From Marsupella aquatica (taxonomy: Eukaryota > Marchantiophyta): a stretch of 64,000 nucleotides of DNA. Under the pieces are notes generated by a model. It saw nothing but the letters and a program-made list of their open reading frames with translations. It had not been told where the DNA came from and ran no database searches. Location: NCBI GenBank assembly GCA_973895155.1, contig OZ316891.1, positions 15,748,001 through 15,812,000 of the forward strand, read 5' to 3'. A program made the translations under genes and the position numbers. This document shows positions 1 to 10,678 of this stretch, one piece after another. The stretch's first letter is position 1. The number at the start of each line of letters is the position of its first letter.

Positions 1-2037
1 GGGCTCGAGTTATGGCCTGATCTGGGTTTGGCCGATCAGGGGCCTTGGGTGACAATGGGATTTGAGGGCCTAGGCATAAGCACTGGGTCGGCCCAATCAC
101 AATGGGCTAAGGCACTCCGCTTGCGGATGTCTAACTAGAAAGTTATGGGCATTGCCAGTTGGTGACACGCCCAGACATGCGGGTTGAGGTCCAGGTGGGG
201 GCCAAAATTTGGGGACCAAAGTTGGTTCGGGAGTGTGTTAACCGCTGAAGTTGACTGGTTGCCAACTCCTGGAGTTAACCCTCCTCCGGAACTCCTAACT
301 CCTCCACTATCCTTCTTTGTATCAATTAAACATCATACGGCTTCAATTGATCCGATTTCTCATTCACTTGTCATCTACCATTTAACCTTTTTGTCAAACA
401 ATTAGTGATGACCTGTACGATTACTCGAGATAGTGATCTAACTATCTTAGTTTGATCCTCCGTTTGTTACTTGAATTGAATGTCAATTTCCCTTTTCCCT
501 TTCAGTTAATGTTTCTTCAAATAGGATTTCCAAACCCATTGTAGAAAATTCCTCAGATACTGACTCTTCTTCTTCCTCTCTAATAATTCTCACCCAACTC
601 TCAATCAGGGCTTTACATCCATTCGGGGCATTTTGTAGCCCAAATGGGATGTGTTCCAATCTAAATGACCAATCAGAGGTAGCTAATTCCATGTTACCTA
701 CTCTGGGTCTCACTTAGAATTTGCCTCTTATCCATTACTCAACATTTCACTTTGGCAAGGATTCCTTTAACTGTTTGTAATCTCAATCACCACATGCCAT
801 ACCATTCTGATATTTCCTTTTACAGGTTCCAACCAAATCCAAATGAATTCTCCATTGTCAAAGGTTAATATTTCCAGCCATCTCTTTTTCAATATCAATT
901 TCTTAGTCTTGATTCTACTGACATACAACAAATACAAGCTATGCAATCGAATGCTCCCTGAATTCCTGCCAATAGGCCTTGATTGCATCTTTCATTCCAT
1001 GAACACATCAATTTCTTTACATGGTTTATCTTCCATGGGCTTCCATCTACCTCCAGATCTAGCAATCCGGCACTACCTCCTCCTGGGCTGCCTCTCAAGC
1101 TTCCTGATCCTGAAAGTTTCCACAACAAAAGACCCCCACCACTCCTACTCTGCTATCCTATATCTCTTCTACAGATAGGTTTGTTTAACTTCCTCTAACA
1201 ATTAGCAGTTGTAACTATCAAACTGCTTATTCAGTTTTTCTAACCGCTTTATTCCACTAAAGGCACATGTTAATCGTTACTTGTCATAGTAACTCTTAAC
1301 TGTTACTTGTTACTGGATCATGCATCTCTTAACTGGTTGTCTTTCAGGTAATCGTTCCTCAGAACGATCAGTCGACCTTTACTTTTTCTTTTTCCAACAA
1401 ATAACCCGCAAAACCCTAGTACGGGAAAAGGGGCCAAACAGGCAACATAGAGGCCCAAACAAGGCAGGCAGGAGACAAGAGACCAACTAAAACCAAAATA
1501 GACCACACACCAAAAAAGCCCCGGGCAAGAGGCCACAGGGTGAAGAAGGCTGAAAAGCATCACCGCCCATGCTTAGTCCTAGATGCTTGTTCTATCTAGG
1601 GCAACCCAACTAGGGAATCCCCAAAAGTCTAAGTATAGTGGGCTAAGGACAGATGTCGTAAATCAAGGGGGGTATTTACAAACGACAAGAAATAGGAAAC
1701 AGTAACAGGAAACAGTTACTGGTAACAGGAAAGTGGGTGGTAATTTTTTTTGATTTTTTTTTTGATTTTTTTTTTGATTTTTTTTTGGGGAATTTTTTTT
1801 TTTTTTGTTTTGGTTTGTCATCATCATATTGCTAGCGCCCAGAGCTAACAATAGCAACGCTTGGCGCTCGCAAAAAAATGTCATGATTTTAATTATTTTG
1901 AAAAATAAGTCATAAATTTTTTACTGGTAACAGGAAACTTTTTGCTGGTACCAGTAAACCTGTTTACTGTTTGCTGTTATGGTGGTGATGCCCAATCAGG
2001 GGGAAATGGAGAACCGTGCCTCCGCCCGAGGGGCCCA
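1..2037. other. Intergenic or repeat-derived DNA, no gene recognised
   Basis: I see no convincing gene here. Short open frames occur on both strands but none resembles a known domain. A purine-rich stretch near 195-235 followed by TGTGTTAACC could be the polypurine tract and start of a degenerate LTR, but no partner LTR or primer-binding site is visible. From about 1680 to 1980 the motif GGAAACAGTAACAGGAAACAG and its relatives recur around a T-rich block, and a related motif is found near 61.7 kb, so this is probably part of a dispersed repeat. Confidence 0.4.
1741..1817. repeat. T-rich low-complexity tract
   Basis: Runs of 8 to 14 T separated by GA or GGGGAA. It could be the decayed poly(A) tail of a minus-strand retroelement (LINE-A ends about 220 bp to the right), but no target duplication ties it to one. 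Confidence 0.6.
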
Positions 2038-2186
2038 GTTCAACGTTCCTTAATAATTTCCTCCTTGGTCCGCAGCAACCGTGTGCGCCTATTGCAGGGG
2101 CCAAAATCCTCACACAGTCCATGAAGTAGATCAATGATCTCCACAAATATCTTCAACAGATCAAAACTTCTCCTTCTTCCATTATT

Positions 2187-2200
2187 AAATAGACTGTCAT
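2187..2200. repeat. Target-site duplication of LINE-B, left copy
   Basis: AAATAGACTGTCAT, identical to 3501-3514 on the other side of LINE-B. The bases outside the two copies together continue the LINE-A zf-RVT reading frame, which confirms that this is an insertion scar. Confidence 0.9.
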
Positions 2201-3500
2201 GGAAGGCTTGGGAGGAGCTGCGTGCCCATCTGGCTTTTTGTCCTGGGAGATATGGTGCCCCTGGACGCTGGAGCATTAACGATGCAATTAGATGTATGGT
2301 AGATTTCAATTCATTGCCAAATGTGGACATTGTAGGAGTCACTGCTATTTGTGGACGCTTGGGAATGAGATCAATTCAGGACGGATGGTCGGTGGAGACA
2401 GGGGGCTGGAAAGACCTTCCGCTTAGGGGGCAGGTGCTGCGAGGATTCACGGGGGAGCACAGAGGGCTGGCTAGAGCGTTCCTAGGGAGAATTTGGGAGT
2501 CAACTGCCTGCAGGTGGGACAGGGATCCTCCGGCCAGACAGTGGCGCTGGTCTGACAGGGTAGAACCTCTCAAGGACTTTCAGATCACCAACTGCAGGGT
2601 CTACCAGTTCTTGAGACCCAAGATGAGCCTTCATGTGTTGCTTAATAGGTGCTGGTCCTCACACCGGTCGGAAATTGAATGGTGCATTGGATGGAAGAAG
2701 CTGTGGATTTCTGACCTCTCCTGCAGGGCAAAAACCTTTATCTGGCAGATCTTGGTTGGTGGATTGTTTACTGGTCAACGGGCCCTCCGTATCCAGGCTG
2801 GTACTGGGAATTGCAAGCTTTGCTGTGGGGTCTTGGAGACGATGCAACATTTGTTCATTGAATGTTCCCATGCCTCATGTTGCTGGAGGATGTGTGACAG
2901 GATTTTGACGGAGCTTCGCTTACCCATTGGAGGTGGTCTGCTGGCTATTCTTGATGCATCGACAGGACCGGAGCCTATTCACACTGCTAGGATCTTTTGT
3001 GTATATCAGACTCTCTGGATGATTTGGCTGGGAAGAAATGAACATATGTTCTCTGACAAGGTGGGACGTTCATTTGACTTGGGCCTGATGCTTGCTGAGA
3101 CTGCCAATCACATCCATGCGGTTGGGGCTGGTTTACGCTTTGGGCGGCGTCGCTCTCGGTTGAACCGGGCTCAGGAATGGTTGCGGGGAACGAGGCAAAT
3201 CTGGCTGAGACGGGGTGGGGACAGGATTCTCTTGGTGCCCTCTAGCGGCGGCGTTGCTGATTGAGGGGTCTGCTTTTTGGGGGGCTGCTGTGGGAAGGGC
3301 ATGGGTGCTCTCTTGATCGGTGTTATTTCCCTTCTTTGAGGGGGGGCTCTCCCTGGGGCTTTGATGCTCTCTTTTGTGCTTTTGGGCTCTCTTTGTGGCT
3401 TGCTAGTGTGCTGTTGCTGTCCCTGTATTAAGGGCTGTTGTTCCCCCTATCCGTGGGGTCTTTCACGGTATTAAAATTTATAAAAAAAACCATTCCAAGG
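2201..3500 (+). mobile_element. LINE-B: 5'-truncated plant L1-type LINE
   Basis: A 1.3-kb plus-strand fragment holding only the 3' end of an L1-type element: the C-terminal part of ORF2 (zf-RVT), a GC-rich 3'UTR of about 220 bp, and a short A-rich tail (about 3473-3490) followed by 10 extra bases. It is flanked by a perfect 14-bp direct repeat (2187-2200 and 3501-3514). That is the signature of target-primed reverse transcription with 5' truncation. It sits inside the homologous region of LINE-A in the opposite orientation, so the two related zf-RVT regions face each other. Confidence 0.9.
2206..3264 (+). pseudogene. LINE-B ORF2 C-terminus (zf-RVT domain)
   Basis: An open frame of about 350 codons with no start of its own, because the element is 5'-truncated. 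The middle carries the zf-RVT pattern: a W-rich lead (KLWISDLSCRAKTFIWQIL), then CKLCCG, then ETMQHLFIEC, giving Cys-x2-Cys, His and Cys ligands, then a VYQTLWMIWLGRNEHMF helix. In plant L1 elements this domain lies after the reverse transcriptase and probably helps bind nucleic acid. No EN or RT remains. The frame is undamaged from the truncation point to the TGA at 3262-3264, so the insertion is not very old. ATG 2134 would start in LINE-A sequence and is not a biological start. Confidence 0.85.
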
Positions 3501-3514
3501 AAATAGACTGTCAT
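3501..3514. repeat. Target-site duplication of LINE-B, right copy
   Basis: Second copy of AAATAGACTGTCAT, pairing with 2187-2200. Confidence 0.9.
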
Positions 3515-4102
3515 TCCGAGCAAGCCAAATATGCCAGAGCACTTGATACATCATGAAGACTATCAATGAGCGAGCAAGGGTGTGGCCATAAAATGCACCC
3601 ATTAGTGCTCTCAGATCACCTACAGGCCATGTGATCAAATCTGGAAAAGTCCTGGCAACCAGTTCCCAACCTTGGATAGCAAGCTTGCAAAAGAAGAAGT
3701 GTGGGGTATGGTCTCAGGAACATGACAGCACAGACCACAAGTACCATCACCCTTACCCATCCTCAATGCCCAGACGTTAGGGAAAAGCCCTTGTGCAATC
3801 ACTCTCCAAAGAAATGTGCGAGACTTTGTGGGGAGATCAGACAACCAGAGTGAGTGCAAAAGTTTACTCCACTCCAAGTCAGAGAGATGAAGCGACCAGA
3901 TGCGGTTGAGCCTAGTAAAGTCACTGCCCTTTGTGCAAAGGAGTTGGTATGCTCTAGCATTGGGAAGGGCAAATTGGCTCATTCTCTCTTTTTTTTCCGC
4001 CCAGATCCAACACGCTGCTGAAGAACCAACCTCCCTGTCATCTGTAATCCTTCTGATTCTCCTCACAAAGGAGATGCACAGCGCCTCCAACTCCCGGTCC
4101 AA
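3515..4102 (-). pseudogene. LINE-A zf-RVT domain, interrupted
   Basis: Minus-strand frame with the zf-RVT signature: SLWLSDLPTKSRTFLWRV, then CGLCCHVPETIPH. After about 3660 the frame shifts, and the conserved helix MMYQVLWHIWLARNDSLF is read in another frame up to the LINE-B insertion. The protein resumes beyond LINE-B at 2186 with NNGRRRSFDLLKIF and ends at about 2040. This part aligns residue by residue with the LINE-B segment VYQTLWMIWLGRNEHMF and RSFDLGLMLAE. Frameshift and insertion make it non-functional. Confidence 0.8.
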
Positions 4103-4268
4103 ACCTCTGATCTTGTTGAGCTTGTGTCGGGCAAATTCCGGAGTGTTGCCACCCTAGCGTTTGAGATTAGAGACCTTTCTCAGACCAATTTGGCTGCAAG
4201 TCCGGATCAGCATACCTTTTGTTTCTTCTGGAAGATCCTAAAACCCTTCTAGACTCTTGATGATATCT

Positions 4269-5597
4269 TCAATGCTCCACCAAGCGGCCACAGCAGCACC
4301 AGCAAGCAAAAATAACAAGTGTGTATGGAGTGCTTCCCAGGCTTTCCAGAGACTGCCAGTAGCTCAGTCCGCTGAATGAGCAAGGATAACACAATAGGAG
4401 GCGGTCAAAGAGGGAATAGCCATTTCTCCCGATGGTCTTGTGGTTACGCCATTTTGCCATTTTCAAATTCTTGTAGTAGAGCTTGGCCCAGTCTGTGTCC
4501 GGGTGATCAAGCGCCTGGTAGAACCATTGTGCTAGGAGTGTATCCAAGTGGCTCCTAAATTCCTTGAAGCCCAACCCACCTTCAACCTTTGGGCGGGCCA
4601 ATGTCTTCCAAGCCACTAGTGGCACCTTTCTCCCCCTTGCAGCGTTGTAACCCAAGGAAATCACCGCATAGAGCTACCATTTTCCTGGCCAGAGCACTCG
4701 AAGAATGTAAGAACATCATATGGTAAATGGGTACAGCTTGAAGAACATGTTTTACTAGTATAGTCCTGCCCGTGAATGATAAAAACCTGTGGCCCACGTA
4801 GAGAGCCTGGATTCAATTTGATCGAGACAGAAAGTGTGGAGCTTGGAGGCCTGTATCCCCCAACCCAAAGGAGCACCCAAGTACTTCTGAATTTCCCCTT
4901 TCCGGCTAATAGTGCAACCTGTCTTGACAAGCCATTCCAAAATCTCTCGAGTCCCAAGGGAATAACAGTCAACTTATGAAAATTCAGTTTAGCACCCGAT
5001 GCCAACTCATAACACTCTATAGCTTGTCTGGCCCCATAAAAATCCTCGGGAGTAGCAGGAATAAACATTCTGAGGTTGTCAGCAAAGAATTTGTAACATA
5101 TCGTCAACACCTTCGATATCTGAATTCCTCTCAGGGTGCCTTGTGCCAGTTCTCCATCTAAGAAATCCATGAATGGTTGGGTCGATAGTACAAACAGTAG
5201 AGGAGAGAGTGAGCAGCCTTGGCATAGTACTACGCCTCTTAGCATTCAAATGTCCTTAGAGAAGAGGCCATTAATGTGAATCTTAGAGCTGACTAGCTTG
5301 ATGAAGTGACTCCCGATTCCCAAGAGGTGCAGGGATTCCCAAATGTAAGTATGGTTGACCCAATCAAACTAAGGCTTTCTCAAAATCAAGCTTGAGGAAC
5401 AAGGATTTTTCCTTTTGGTTCTTACCCAGTCTGCTGTAAGCCGCACTGTAGAAATGTTCTCAAGAATGTGTCGTCCTGGAATAAAGCCAGATTGCTAGGG
5501 CTGATCAGATGGTTCAGCAGTGGTTTTAAGCGTTTGGCTAGGAGTTTGGCTATAATCTTGTATGTCGTATTAAGCATCGTGAGAGGCCTCTAGTCCT
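4269..5597 (-). pseudogene. LINE-A reverse transcriptase, C-terminal half
   Basis: Continues the RT domain from the other side of the nested LINE-C. Near 5590-5480 the minus strand reads RPLTMLNTTYKIIAKLLAKRL, then a degenerate motif A (LKLDFEKA) near 5390, motif B near 5220 (VLCQGCSLSPLLFVLSTQPF), the catalytic motif near 5080 (KFFADNLRMFIPAT), and the thumb or linker (YHMMFLHSSSALARKMV) near 4720. The active site reads FADN instead of the expected (F/Y)ADD, so the second catalytic aspartate is lost. Several frameshifts and a stop in LKD-stop-RPLT confirm decay. Confidence 0.8.
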
Positions 5598-5602
5598 TCA
5601 AT
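5598..5602. repeat. Target duplication TCAAT of LINE-C copy 2, left
   Basis: TCAAT here and again at 9007-9011 flanks LINE-C copy 2. With the element and one copy removed, the LINE-A RT frame reads through (RRL then KD-stop-RPLT). Confidence 0.75.
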
Positions 5603-5734
5603 GGTAATGGTAATGGTAATGGTAATGTATTATAAGCTCCGGGACCATGAAAGTCAAAGGAGCTGCCACAAAAAGTAAAGTACAATGCAATCAAAGAAAA
5701 GAGCAACCAAAAGAGATTGCTCAGAAGAGGACAA

Positions 5735-8332
5735 CTATGTCCTCAAAGAAACTATGGACCTAGAGAGCCCTATGGACCTAGAGAGCCCTGAAAGATTTTC
5801 CAAACCTATTCTCCTTTCCCTATCCACCGCAAAGATATATCTTCCAAGTTGCTGAGGGGGCAGACCAAACAATGCATACAAATCTTTCACCAAGATTTGA
5901 GATGCCATCCTAACCCCCTCATAAAACTTGCAAGCAATGAATACATGATATTCATTCTCTATACTAGAGCTATCACATAGTTGACAAACCCTCTTTTTCC
6001 TGTCAATATCCTTCCATCTCCCTTGTTCTACTTCAAGGTGGTGTGAGCTTAGTCTATACTGAGCAATAAGTTGTCTAAGTTGTACTGAGATAGTGCTAGA
6101 TAAGTATTCTTGTTCTCGATATTTCTTCATGGGGTTCACATCTCTCATGTAGTATTGTTGCCGTGGGCTAGGTTCATGCCAAAGTTTGTGCAAAGCCTTT
6201 TGCTCAAGTTTTGCTCTTAGCTTGGTTGGGTGTGTTGGCCATTCATGTTCAGGAAAATCCCAAGCATGGGCCCACCTGCACACATCTGCATACCACCCTT
6301 TAGCTGAAGATGAGCGCAAGGCATGAAAAGGAAATCTGTTTTCCTCCAACTCTCTTACACGCATGATGTATTTGAGTGTGTGGAAGAGTGCCTCCACCTC
6401 CAAAGGAAACAAGCCTGCCTCTGCAAGTGTAAGTGCATATGGGGTTTGTGACTTGATCCCAAGCTCCATCTCAAGAAATAGCTTTTGCAGCCCCTCAATC
6501 TGTTGCCACCCAGATTTAGACACACCTGCTCCCCAAATTGGTGCTCCATAAAGAATGACTGGTTTCACCAAAGCTCCAAAGAGATGTTTCCTTAACCTCC
6601 AAGTGTGTAGACCAGCTCTTTTGCATTTGTTCATGAATGCATAAAAAGCTCTGTACCCATTGGCAGCCCTAGATTTTACACATGAGGCCCAACTCAAGTT
6701 TTGAGAGAACTCCACCCCAAGGTATTTGTAGGTCCTCACAAATTCCACCAGATTCCCTTGGAAGTAGAGCTCTGGATTTTGTCGTGTGCCAATGCCCAAA
6801 CACTTGGTCTTCTTGAGGTTGACTACCATCCCTGTTGCTTGACAAAACTCCTCCAAGGCATTGAGATGTCTTTGCAAAGCTTCTTGAGCATGAGCAAGTA
6901 GGACCACATCATCTGCAAATATAAGAAGTTGGAGGACAAACCTACCCAATTGAGTGCCAACTCCACCATGCTCCTCCAAAATGTTGTGTAGCTGATCAAT
7001 GAAGATGCCAAAGAGAGTTGGTGAGAGAGGACAACCTTGGATCACCCCAAGAGTGCTCCAGATTTCTTCAGAGGTTTCCTTTGAAAGTTTGATGCGCACT
7101 TCTTGGTACAATTTAGAAACAGCCAACCTGAGCTCTTCCGGCACTTCCAACTCCACCATCCTATCCCAAAGCTTGGATCGGGAAACTTTGTCAAAGGCCT
7201 TGGAGAAGTCCACAAACAAGCAAAATAATGGTTTATGTGGAGATTTGGCCTTTTCACACAACACCCTCAAGCAGAGAATGTGATCCATAGTGCTGAATTC
7301 TCTCCTAAAACCTGCTTGTGAAGGTGCCCTTTTCATCTCACTCTCCAACCAAGAGCTTAATCTGGCTTCAAGTAGTCCTCCCAAAACTTTAGCAAAAATA
7401 TTGCCTACCATGATGGTTCTGTAGTTGTGCACATCGTCCTTGTTGCCTGCCTTGAAAATAGGCACCACTCTTCTGGTCATCCAAGCTTTAGGTAAACCTA
7501 AAGCCATTGCTTGATTCAGCTCATGCACCAAGTTTGTTAGTAAAGAGGGTCCTCCCCACAAAAGAAGCTCCAAGTTCAGGCCCAACAGATCTTTAGCTTT
7601 CCCATGTTGCATGTGGGAAAGATGCACCTTCACCTCCCTCTCTGTAAACTGAATGGTGTCCCCAAGGGGCAAAGGCATGCCACTAGCATCTGGAAAGAAA
7701 TACAAGGATGTGACATAGGTTACCAGGTCCTGGTGATCCAAGGGGGGAGTAGTCTTGCCTGATTGCATTCTCTCCCAAAAACGTTTTGGATGTTTGATGA
7801 ACTCCTCACATAGTGATTGTTGATGACTCTTCAAGAAGCACCTCTTCTTGTGTTTGATGAAGTTCTTGTACATAGTGAATGCCAAAAGTCTCTTTTCCCC
7901 TGAATGTGATCTTGCTTGCATCCTTGCTCTAGCACAATCCTCGTCAAACCAAGCCTTCATGTTTTGCTTTCTAGGGGGTTTGGTGGAGAAAGTAGAGGCT
8001 GCTGCTTGTGCTATGACTTCTGAGAGCTCAATCTGATCATCCAGGGTATGGAGAAGATGTTCAAAGTTGGCTTTGAAGATGACTTCTCTATCAGGGTCTA
8101 GAAACAGAGGTTTGGGTACTGGCTTTCTATGCACTTTGTTTGGGATTGTGGTCAGGTCAAGATGGAACAACAAAGGCAAGTGTGAAGACTCTGGTTGTTG
8201 ATCAAGTATTTGAAAGTCAACCACTCTAGTGGCAAAGGTAGGTGAGGCAAGAAGGTAATCAATGGTACTACATCCTTGTTTAGATCTAAAAGTGTAACCA
8301 GATGATTGGGGAAATCTCTCAAGCCCATTCAA
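5735..8332 (-). pseudogene. LINE-C copy 2 ORF2, N-terminally truncated (EN end, RT, zinc finger)
   Basis: 865-codon open frame lacking roughly the first 205 residues of the intact ORF2. It retains the end of the endonuclease (GCSTIDYLLAS, PESSHLPLLFHL), the whole RT (motif A LFVDFSKAFDKV, motif B GVIQGCPLSPTLFG, motif C LIFADDVVLL, motif E YKYLGVEF) and the C-terminal Cys/His motif CQLCDSS with EYHVFIAC. No in-frame stop is present, so it is recent. The C-terminus differs from copy 1 by an 18-bp tandem duplication that repeats GLSRSI. Without the catalytic N-terminal endonuclease residues it should not be autonomous. Confidence 0.85.
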
Positions 8333-8357
8333 TATTCTTAGATTACAAGAAGCTCCC

Positions 8358-9005
8358 TCTACTCAAGTTTTGAGAGAACTCCACCCCAAGGTATTTGTAG
8401 GTCCTCACAAATTCCACCAGATTCCCTTGGAAGTAGAGCTCTGGATTTTGTCGTGTGCCAATGCCCAAACACTTGGTCTTCTTGAGGTTGACTACCATCC
8501 CTGTTGCTTGACAAAACTCCTCCAAGGCATTGAGATGTCTTTGCAAAGCTTCTTGAGCATGAGCAAGTAGGACCACATCATCTGCAAATATAAGAAGTTG
8601 GAGGACAAACCTACCCAATTGAGTGCCAACTCCACCATGCTCCTCCAAAATGTTGTGTAGCTGATCAATGAAGATGCCAAAGAGAGTTGGTGAGAGAGGA
8701 CAACCTTGGATCACCCCAAGAGTGCTCCAGATTTCTTCAGAGGTTTCCTTTGAAAGTTTGATACGCACTTCTTGGTACAATTTAGAAACAGCCAACCTGA
8801 GCTCTTCAGGCACTTCCAACTCCACCATCCTATCCCAAAGCTTGGATCGGGAAACTTTGTCAAAGGCCTTGGAGAAGTCCACAAACAAGCAAAATAATGG
8901 TTTATGTGGAGATTTGGCCTTTTCACACAACACCCTCAAGCAGAGAATGTGATCCATAGTGCTGAATTCTCTCCTAAAACCTGCTTGTGAAGGTGCCCTT
9001 TTCAT
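8358..9005 (-). pseudogene. LINE-C RT fragment duplicated upstream of copy 2
   Basis: Minus-strand frame matching intact LINE-C ORF2 from MKRAPSQAGFRREF through motif A, motif B, FADD and YKYLGVEFSQNLS. It then joins a six-base filler and the endonuclease segment at 8357. It differs from the second RT copy by only a few substitutions, which argues that both came from the same or sibling RNAs. Confidence 0.85.
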
Positions 9006-9006
9006 C

Positions 9007-9011
9007 TCAAT
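9007..9011. repeat. Target duplication TCAAT of LINE-C copy 2, right
   Basis: Pairs with 5598-5602. Confidence 0.75.
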
Positions 9012-9463
9012 CTCCTTTTATCCGCCTTCTTGGGAATTAACTTGATAATCCCCAGCTTTACGTTGCACGCCAGTTCGCCAGTAGTCCAGAACGCCAGAAT
9101 CATTCTCAACAAATCCTTGTTTAAGAAGTCCCAACACTTCACTTTAGCTGTTAATCCGTCGGGCCCTGGTGCTTTATCAGTCGGGAACAACCACAAAGTA
9201 TCCTTTACTTCCTCTAGTGTTGGTGGTTGCTCTAACTTTGATAGTTCCATGGCAGAAAGAGCCTTCCGTGTGTTGGAGAACAGCCTCCTCCGTGCAGCTT
9301 GAACCTCCCGTGACTCACTTCTTGTCACTTTGTCATGTGCCTCATATAATGCCGCAAATTGCTTTTTTATCTCCGCCATCATTAGGCTTTCCTGAGTAAT
9401 TGACCTACCATCATCTAGTAGCAGCCCACACGTGGTCTCTCTCATTCTCTTGGTTTTTAGCAT
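9012..9463 (-). pseudogene. LINE-A linker and start of reverse transcriptase
   Basis: Minus-strand frame with features typical of the region before plant L1 RT: LLLDDGRSITQESLMMAEIKKQFAALY, then PPTLEEVKDTLWLFPTDKAPGPDGL (RT motif 0, consensus KAPGPDG), then KLGIIKLIPKKADKRRL (motif 1). The frame is cut by LINE-C copy 2 just after RRL. The continuation is at 5597 on the far side. Confidence 0.85.
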
Positions 9464-9626
9464 GGCAAAGTAGAATTTTGATGGCTCATCTCCCTGGCCC
9501 GGCCATTTGATGCGTGAGAGACGTCAACTTTGCATGGCATCCTCATGCTCAGCAATCCTTACCTGCTCCTCAGTGGTAGCAAAATCTTTCAGATCATCTT
9601 CAGAGTAGTTTGCAGGAGTTCTAGTT

Positions 9627-10637
9627 TCAGAGAGCGTAGCCGCTCACGGAGAATCGTGACTTCCTCCATTCGGCCCGACGATTCCCTTTGGAGTCCCATA
9701 TATACTCCTGCCTTAGTCTCCTGCAAGCTTGATGAAACCTGATGTGTGGCTCTGCATTGCTGACAGCGACCCCTCTCCAGGCAGACCTGAGCCTGTCCAT
9801 ATTATCTGCATCCTTGAGTAGGCCCGCATTAGCTTTGAAGTATGTCGACTTCCAATGCGTATCTGGGGTAGTTGCGACTGTTAGCCGACATCTAATGATA
9901 CACGGGTCATGGTCTGAAAGAGCCAAACTCCCCTCATGCAATAATTCTTCTACACTTCCTGTCCACCATCCTCGCTCGCTGAAGTAGAATCTGTCAAGTC
10001 GTGATTGCACAATCCTACCATTGATGATCCTTCTCCAAGTGAAGTTGGAACCCGTACATTTCTGACTAATGTTGATGGCATCCACTAAGTCAAAACGCAT
10101 TTTCAAAAATCTCCAGCTAGAATTCCTCCTCCCTCCCGCAAATGAGAGGGGAAGGACCCGAAGTATCATTACACCTTTTGTCATATTGAAATCTCCGCAC
10201 ATTATCCAATTATCCTGCGGTAGTGAGGCCTTCAGTTCATGCCAGAGTAGCGCCCTCTCCCTGGCTAGATTAGGTGCGTAGATACTTACCAGGCCAAATT
10301 TACCCTCTTGGTGCTCCACTTGTACCCAAACTTCCTGACCCTTGTCAATGGTCCCTGATTTGATAATCGTGAGCGATGGGTGAAGCAGTAAAGACATTCC
10401 TCCACGTCCATCATCGTAAGCAGAAGAGAAATGGTAATGGTAATGGTAATGGTAATTGGGCAAATGAGCTCTTAAGGCTATGTCTAATCTAAACTGCTCA
10501 GCCTTAACTTGTTGTAAGGCAAGTGTTGTAAGTGGTATCTTCAATGAGATGAGCCAATTCTTAACGATCTGTTTCCTATTTGGGTCACACAATCCGCATA
10601 CGTTCCAAGAAGCAAATGACAGAAGAGCACTTGTCAT
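9627..10637 (-). pseudogene. LINE-A AP-type endonuclease domain
   Basis: Start chosen at the ATG at 10637 (MTSALLSFASWNVCGLC). Motifs of the exonuclease-endonuclease-phosphatase fold appear in order: SWNVCGL, ALQQVKAEQ, SIYAPN, IMCGDFNMT, SRLDRFYFS, LSDHDPC. The position usually held by the metal-binding Glu (LQE) reads LQQ here, which would impair catalysis. A YHYHYHYH insertion near residue 65 is encoded by a TAATGG microsatellite at 10431-10457. The frame is lost after about 9627, before the RT segment begins in another frame. Confidence 0.82.
10431..10457. repeat. TAATGG microsatellite inside LINE-A endonuclease
   Basis: About four tandem TAATGG units, the same hexamer that forms the 3' tail of LINE-C. 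It stays in frame and encodes alternating Tyr-His. Confidence 0.8.
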
Positions 10638-10678
10638 TATCGTTTGCGGACCCACCTACGTACCATCCTTTATTCAAT

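Larger units (their letters stand above)
5603..9006 (-). mobile_element. LINE-C copy 2: rearranged LINE with TAATGG-repeat tail
   Basis: Minus-strand LINE of the same family as the intact copy at 15.5-19.0 kb and nearly identical to it. Its 3' end (5603-5625 on the plus strand) is a short hexamer array, TAATGG on the plus strand (ATTACC in element orientation), instead of poly(A). The body is abnormal: it begins with an RT segment (9006-8358) and then jumps back, in the same orientation, to the endonuclease (8357) and runs to the 3' end. The RT core is therefore present twice. The flanks carry TCAAT duplications inside the LINE-A RT. Confidence 0.88.

Noticed and set aside
483-713. Minus-strand frame with HIPFGLQNAPNG, resembling the FGL-xNAP motif of Ty3-type reverse transcriptase
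   Set aside because: Only this short string matches. No other RT motif, protease or integrase is nearby and the rest is Glu-rich. Too weak to annotate.
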